Program-made: the position numbers and the translations under genes | NCBI RefSeq assembly: GCF_030646015.1 | Contig: NZ_JAUSLT010000174.1 | Span: forward strand, 1-64,000 | Reading direction: 5' to 3' | Source of the DNA: Bradyrhizobium sp. | Lineage (GTDB): Bacteria > Pseudomonadota > Alphaproteobacteria > Rhizobiales > Xanthobacteraceae | DNA length: 64,000 nt | In this document: positions 62,668 through 64,000 of the stretch, piece by piece | How the letters are laid out: each line of letters begins with the position of its first letter | How positions within the stretch are numbered: the first letter of the stretch is position 1 | The notes under the pieces: generated by a model | The model's database searches: none | What the model was told of the DNA's origin: nothing | The model's input: the letters and a program-made list of their open reading frames with translations, nothing else

Positions 62668-64000
62668 ATGGAAGCTCTCGGCCTGCTCATGCACGGCTTC
62701 GCCGTCCTGCTGACGTGGAAGACGTTGACGCTGATGATGGTCGGCCTCGTGCTCGGCATTTTCGTCGGCGTGCTGCCGGGGCTCGGCGGGCCGAACGGCG
62801 TCGCGATCCTGCTGCCGCTGACCTTCACCATGGACCCGACCTCGGCGATTGTGATGCTGTCCTGCATCTACTGGGGCGCGCTGTTCGGCGGCGCCATCAC
62901 CTCGATCCTGTTCAATATTCCGGGCGAGGCATGGTCGGTGGCGACCACCTTCGATGGCTATCCGATGGCGCAGCAGGGCAGGGCGGCGGAAGCGCTGACC
63001 GCGGCGTTCACGTCGTCCTTCATCGGCTCGCTGGCCGCGGTGCTGCTGATCACCTTCCTGGCGCCGATGATCTCGTCCTTCGCGCTGAAATTCGGGCCGC
63101 CGGAATTTTTCTCGGTCTATCTCCTGACCTTCTGCTCGTTCGTAGGCCTCGGCCGCGAGGCCAAGCACAAGACCGTCATCTCGATGTCGCTCGGCCTGCT
63201 GCTGGCCGGCATCGGCATGGATACGGTGTCCGGCCAGCTGCGCATGACCTTCGGTTCCAACGATCTGCTGCGGGGAGTCAATTTTCTGGTCGCCGTGATC
63301 GGCCTGTTCGGCATCAGCGAAATCCTGCTGACCATGGAGGAGCGGCTGGCGCTGCGGGGCCATGCCGCGGGCATCAGCCTGAAGGTGGTGCTGAAGGTCT
63401 GGAGAGAGCTGCCGAGGTACTGGGTGACGCTGCTGCGCTCCTCCTTCATCGGCTGCTGGCTTGGAATCACCCCGGGTGGCGCGATCGCCGCATCCTTCAT
63501 GGGCTACAATCTGGCAAAACGGTTTTCCAAGGATCCCGAGAGTTTCGGCAAGGGCCGCATCGAGGGCGTGTTCGCACCGGAAACCGCCGCGCATGCTTCC
63601 GGCACTGCGGCGCTGCTGCCGATGCTGGCGCTCGGCATTCCCGGCTCCGGCACCGCGGCGATCCTGCTCGGCGGGCTGATGGTCTGGGGTCTCAACCCCG
63701 GTCCGCTGTTGTTCGTCGAGCACAAGGATTTCGTCTGGGGCCTGATCGCCTCGATGTATCTCGGCAACGTGGTCGGCCTCGTGCTGGTACTGACCACGGT
63801 GCCGATTTTTGCCTCCATCCTGCGGGTGCCGTTCGCCGCTGTTGCCCCCATGATCGTGGTGTCCTGCGCGATCGGCGCCTACGCGATCCAGAACGCGATG
63901 TTCGACATCTGGCTGATGCTCGGCTTCGGCGTCGTCGGCTATGTTTTCAAGAAGATCGGCATTCCGCTGGCGCCGTTCACCCTGGCGCTGGTGCTCGGCA
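62668..64000 (+). CDS. tctA: TTT transporter large membrane subunit (TctA), partial
   Basis: 444 codons are visible with no stop; the gene runs off the window. Multiple membrane helices with the TctA motifs V-L-P-G-L-G-G-P-N, I-P-G-E-A-W-S-V-A-T-T-F-D-G-Y-P-M-A and G-I-P-G-S-G-T-A-A-I-L-L-G-G. It forms the translocation path with TctB and takes substrate from TctC. The full family length is about 500 residues, so roughly 55 are missing. Confidence 0.93.
   Translation, partial: MEALGLLMHGFAVLLTWKTLTLMMVGLVLGIFVGVLPGLGGPNGVAILLPLTFTMDPTSAIVMLSCIYWGALFGGAITSILFNIPGEAWSVATTFDGYPMAQQGRAAEALTAAFTSSFIGSLAAVLLITFLAPMISSFALKFGPPEFFSVYLLTFCSFVGLGREAKHKTVISMSLGLLLAGIGMDTVSGQLRMTFGSNDLLRGVNFLVAVIGLFGISEILLTMEERLALRGHAAGISLKVVLKVWRELPRYWVTLLRSSFIGCWLGITPGGAIAASFMGYNLAKRFSKDPESFGKGRIEGVFAPETAAHASGTAALLPMLALGIPGSGTAAILLGGLMVWGLNPGPLLFVEHKDFVWGLIASMYLGNVVGLVLVLTTVPIFASILRVPFAAVAPMIVVSCAIGAYAIQNAMFDIWLMLGFGVVGYVFKKIGIPLAPFTLALVLG

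Overview
The window reads as a high-GC alphaproteobacterial chromosome, most likely Bradyrhizobium, Rhodopseudomonas or a close relative (Nitrobacteraceae). The reasons are an FnrN/AadR-type regulator with two TTGAT-N4-ATCAA-like boxes, many Bug/TctC-type periplasmic receptors, carbon-acquisition operons with short ATGA overlaps, and intergenic palindromes of the 'CGTCATTGCGAGCGAAGCGA' type. No rRNA, tRNA, CRISPR array, prophage or insertion sequence was seen. The assignment rests on gene content and memory of related genomes, not on a search.

Layout. 1-3.3 kb: the Gly-Asn repeat tail of a cut-off protein, then a CHASE2-PAS-GGDEF-EAL cyclic-di-GMP protein and a small conserved ORF. 3.5-8.4 kb: an accessory stretch of small or lineage-restricted genes (barrel-like exported protein, glycine-zipper protein, a two-frame membrane protein split at a poly-A run, a repeat-bearing protein, a 23-residue membrane peptide, a 55-residue membrane protein, a GNAT enzyme). 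It is punctuated by four copies of one promoter-plus-terminator module; two copies also carry an 80-bp hairpin. This is the most unusual part of the window. 8.7-13.3 kb: a complete ABC importer operon ending in a CpdA-like phosphodiesterase. 13.4-18.7 kb: thiolase, CHAD protein, and a fused NDP-forming acyl-CoA synthetase/GNAT (Pat) protein. 18.8-20.2 kb: cytochrome c, FnrN-like regulator and a 44-residue membrane protein, with two FNR-type boxes. 20.4-28.2 kb: a Bug receptor interrupted by one TGA, a cyclase-AAA-TPR signalling protein, a small unknown, a cytochrome P450 and a Crp-family regulator.

28.3-46.8 kb is catabolic: a metal-dependent cyclase/hydrolase plus FAH-family gene, divergent from a GntR-regulated NitT/TauT-type ABC operon; an operon of Bug receptor, 2Fe-2S subunit, molybdenum hydroxylase and a ModA-like protein; a solute receptor with MmgE/PrpD and a degenerate SDR; a bis-MGD oxidoreductase; crotonase; another Bug receptor. 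46.8-53.7 kb is a surface-polysaccharide locus: a two-domain glycosyltransferase cotranscribed with a sulfatase/phosphonate-monoester-hydrolase relative, an ABC-2 exporter pair (Wzm/Wzt type) and a GT2 enzyme. 54-64 kb: GlcG-like protein with a large FAD/4Fe-4S oxidoreductase, a DxD glycosyltransferase, serine-glyoxylate aminotransferase, crotonase, and a tripartite tricarboxylate transporter (TctC, TctB, partial TctA) running off the end.

Taken together the genes suggest a metabolically broad soil or rhizosphere bacterium that scavenges organic acids and aromatic or heterocyclic compounds, switches with oxygen, and decorates its surface with exported glycans. Substrate assignments are inference.
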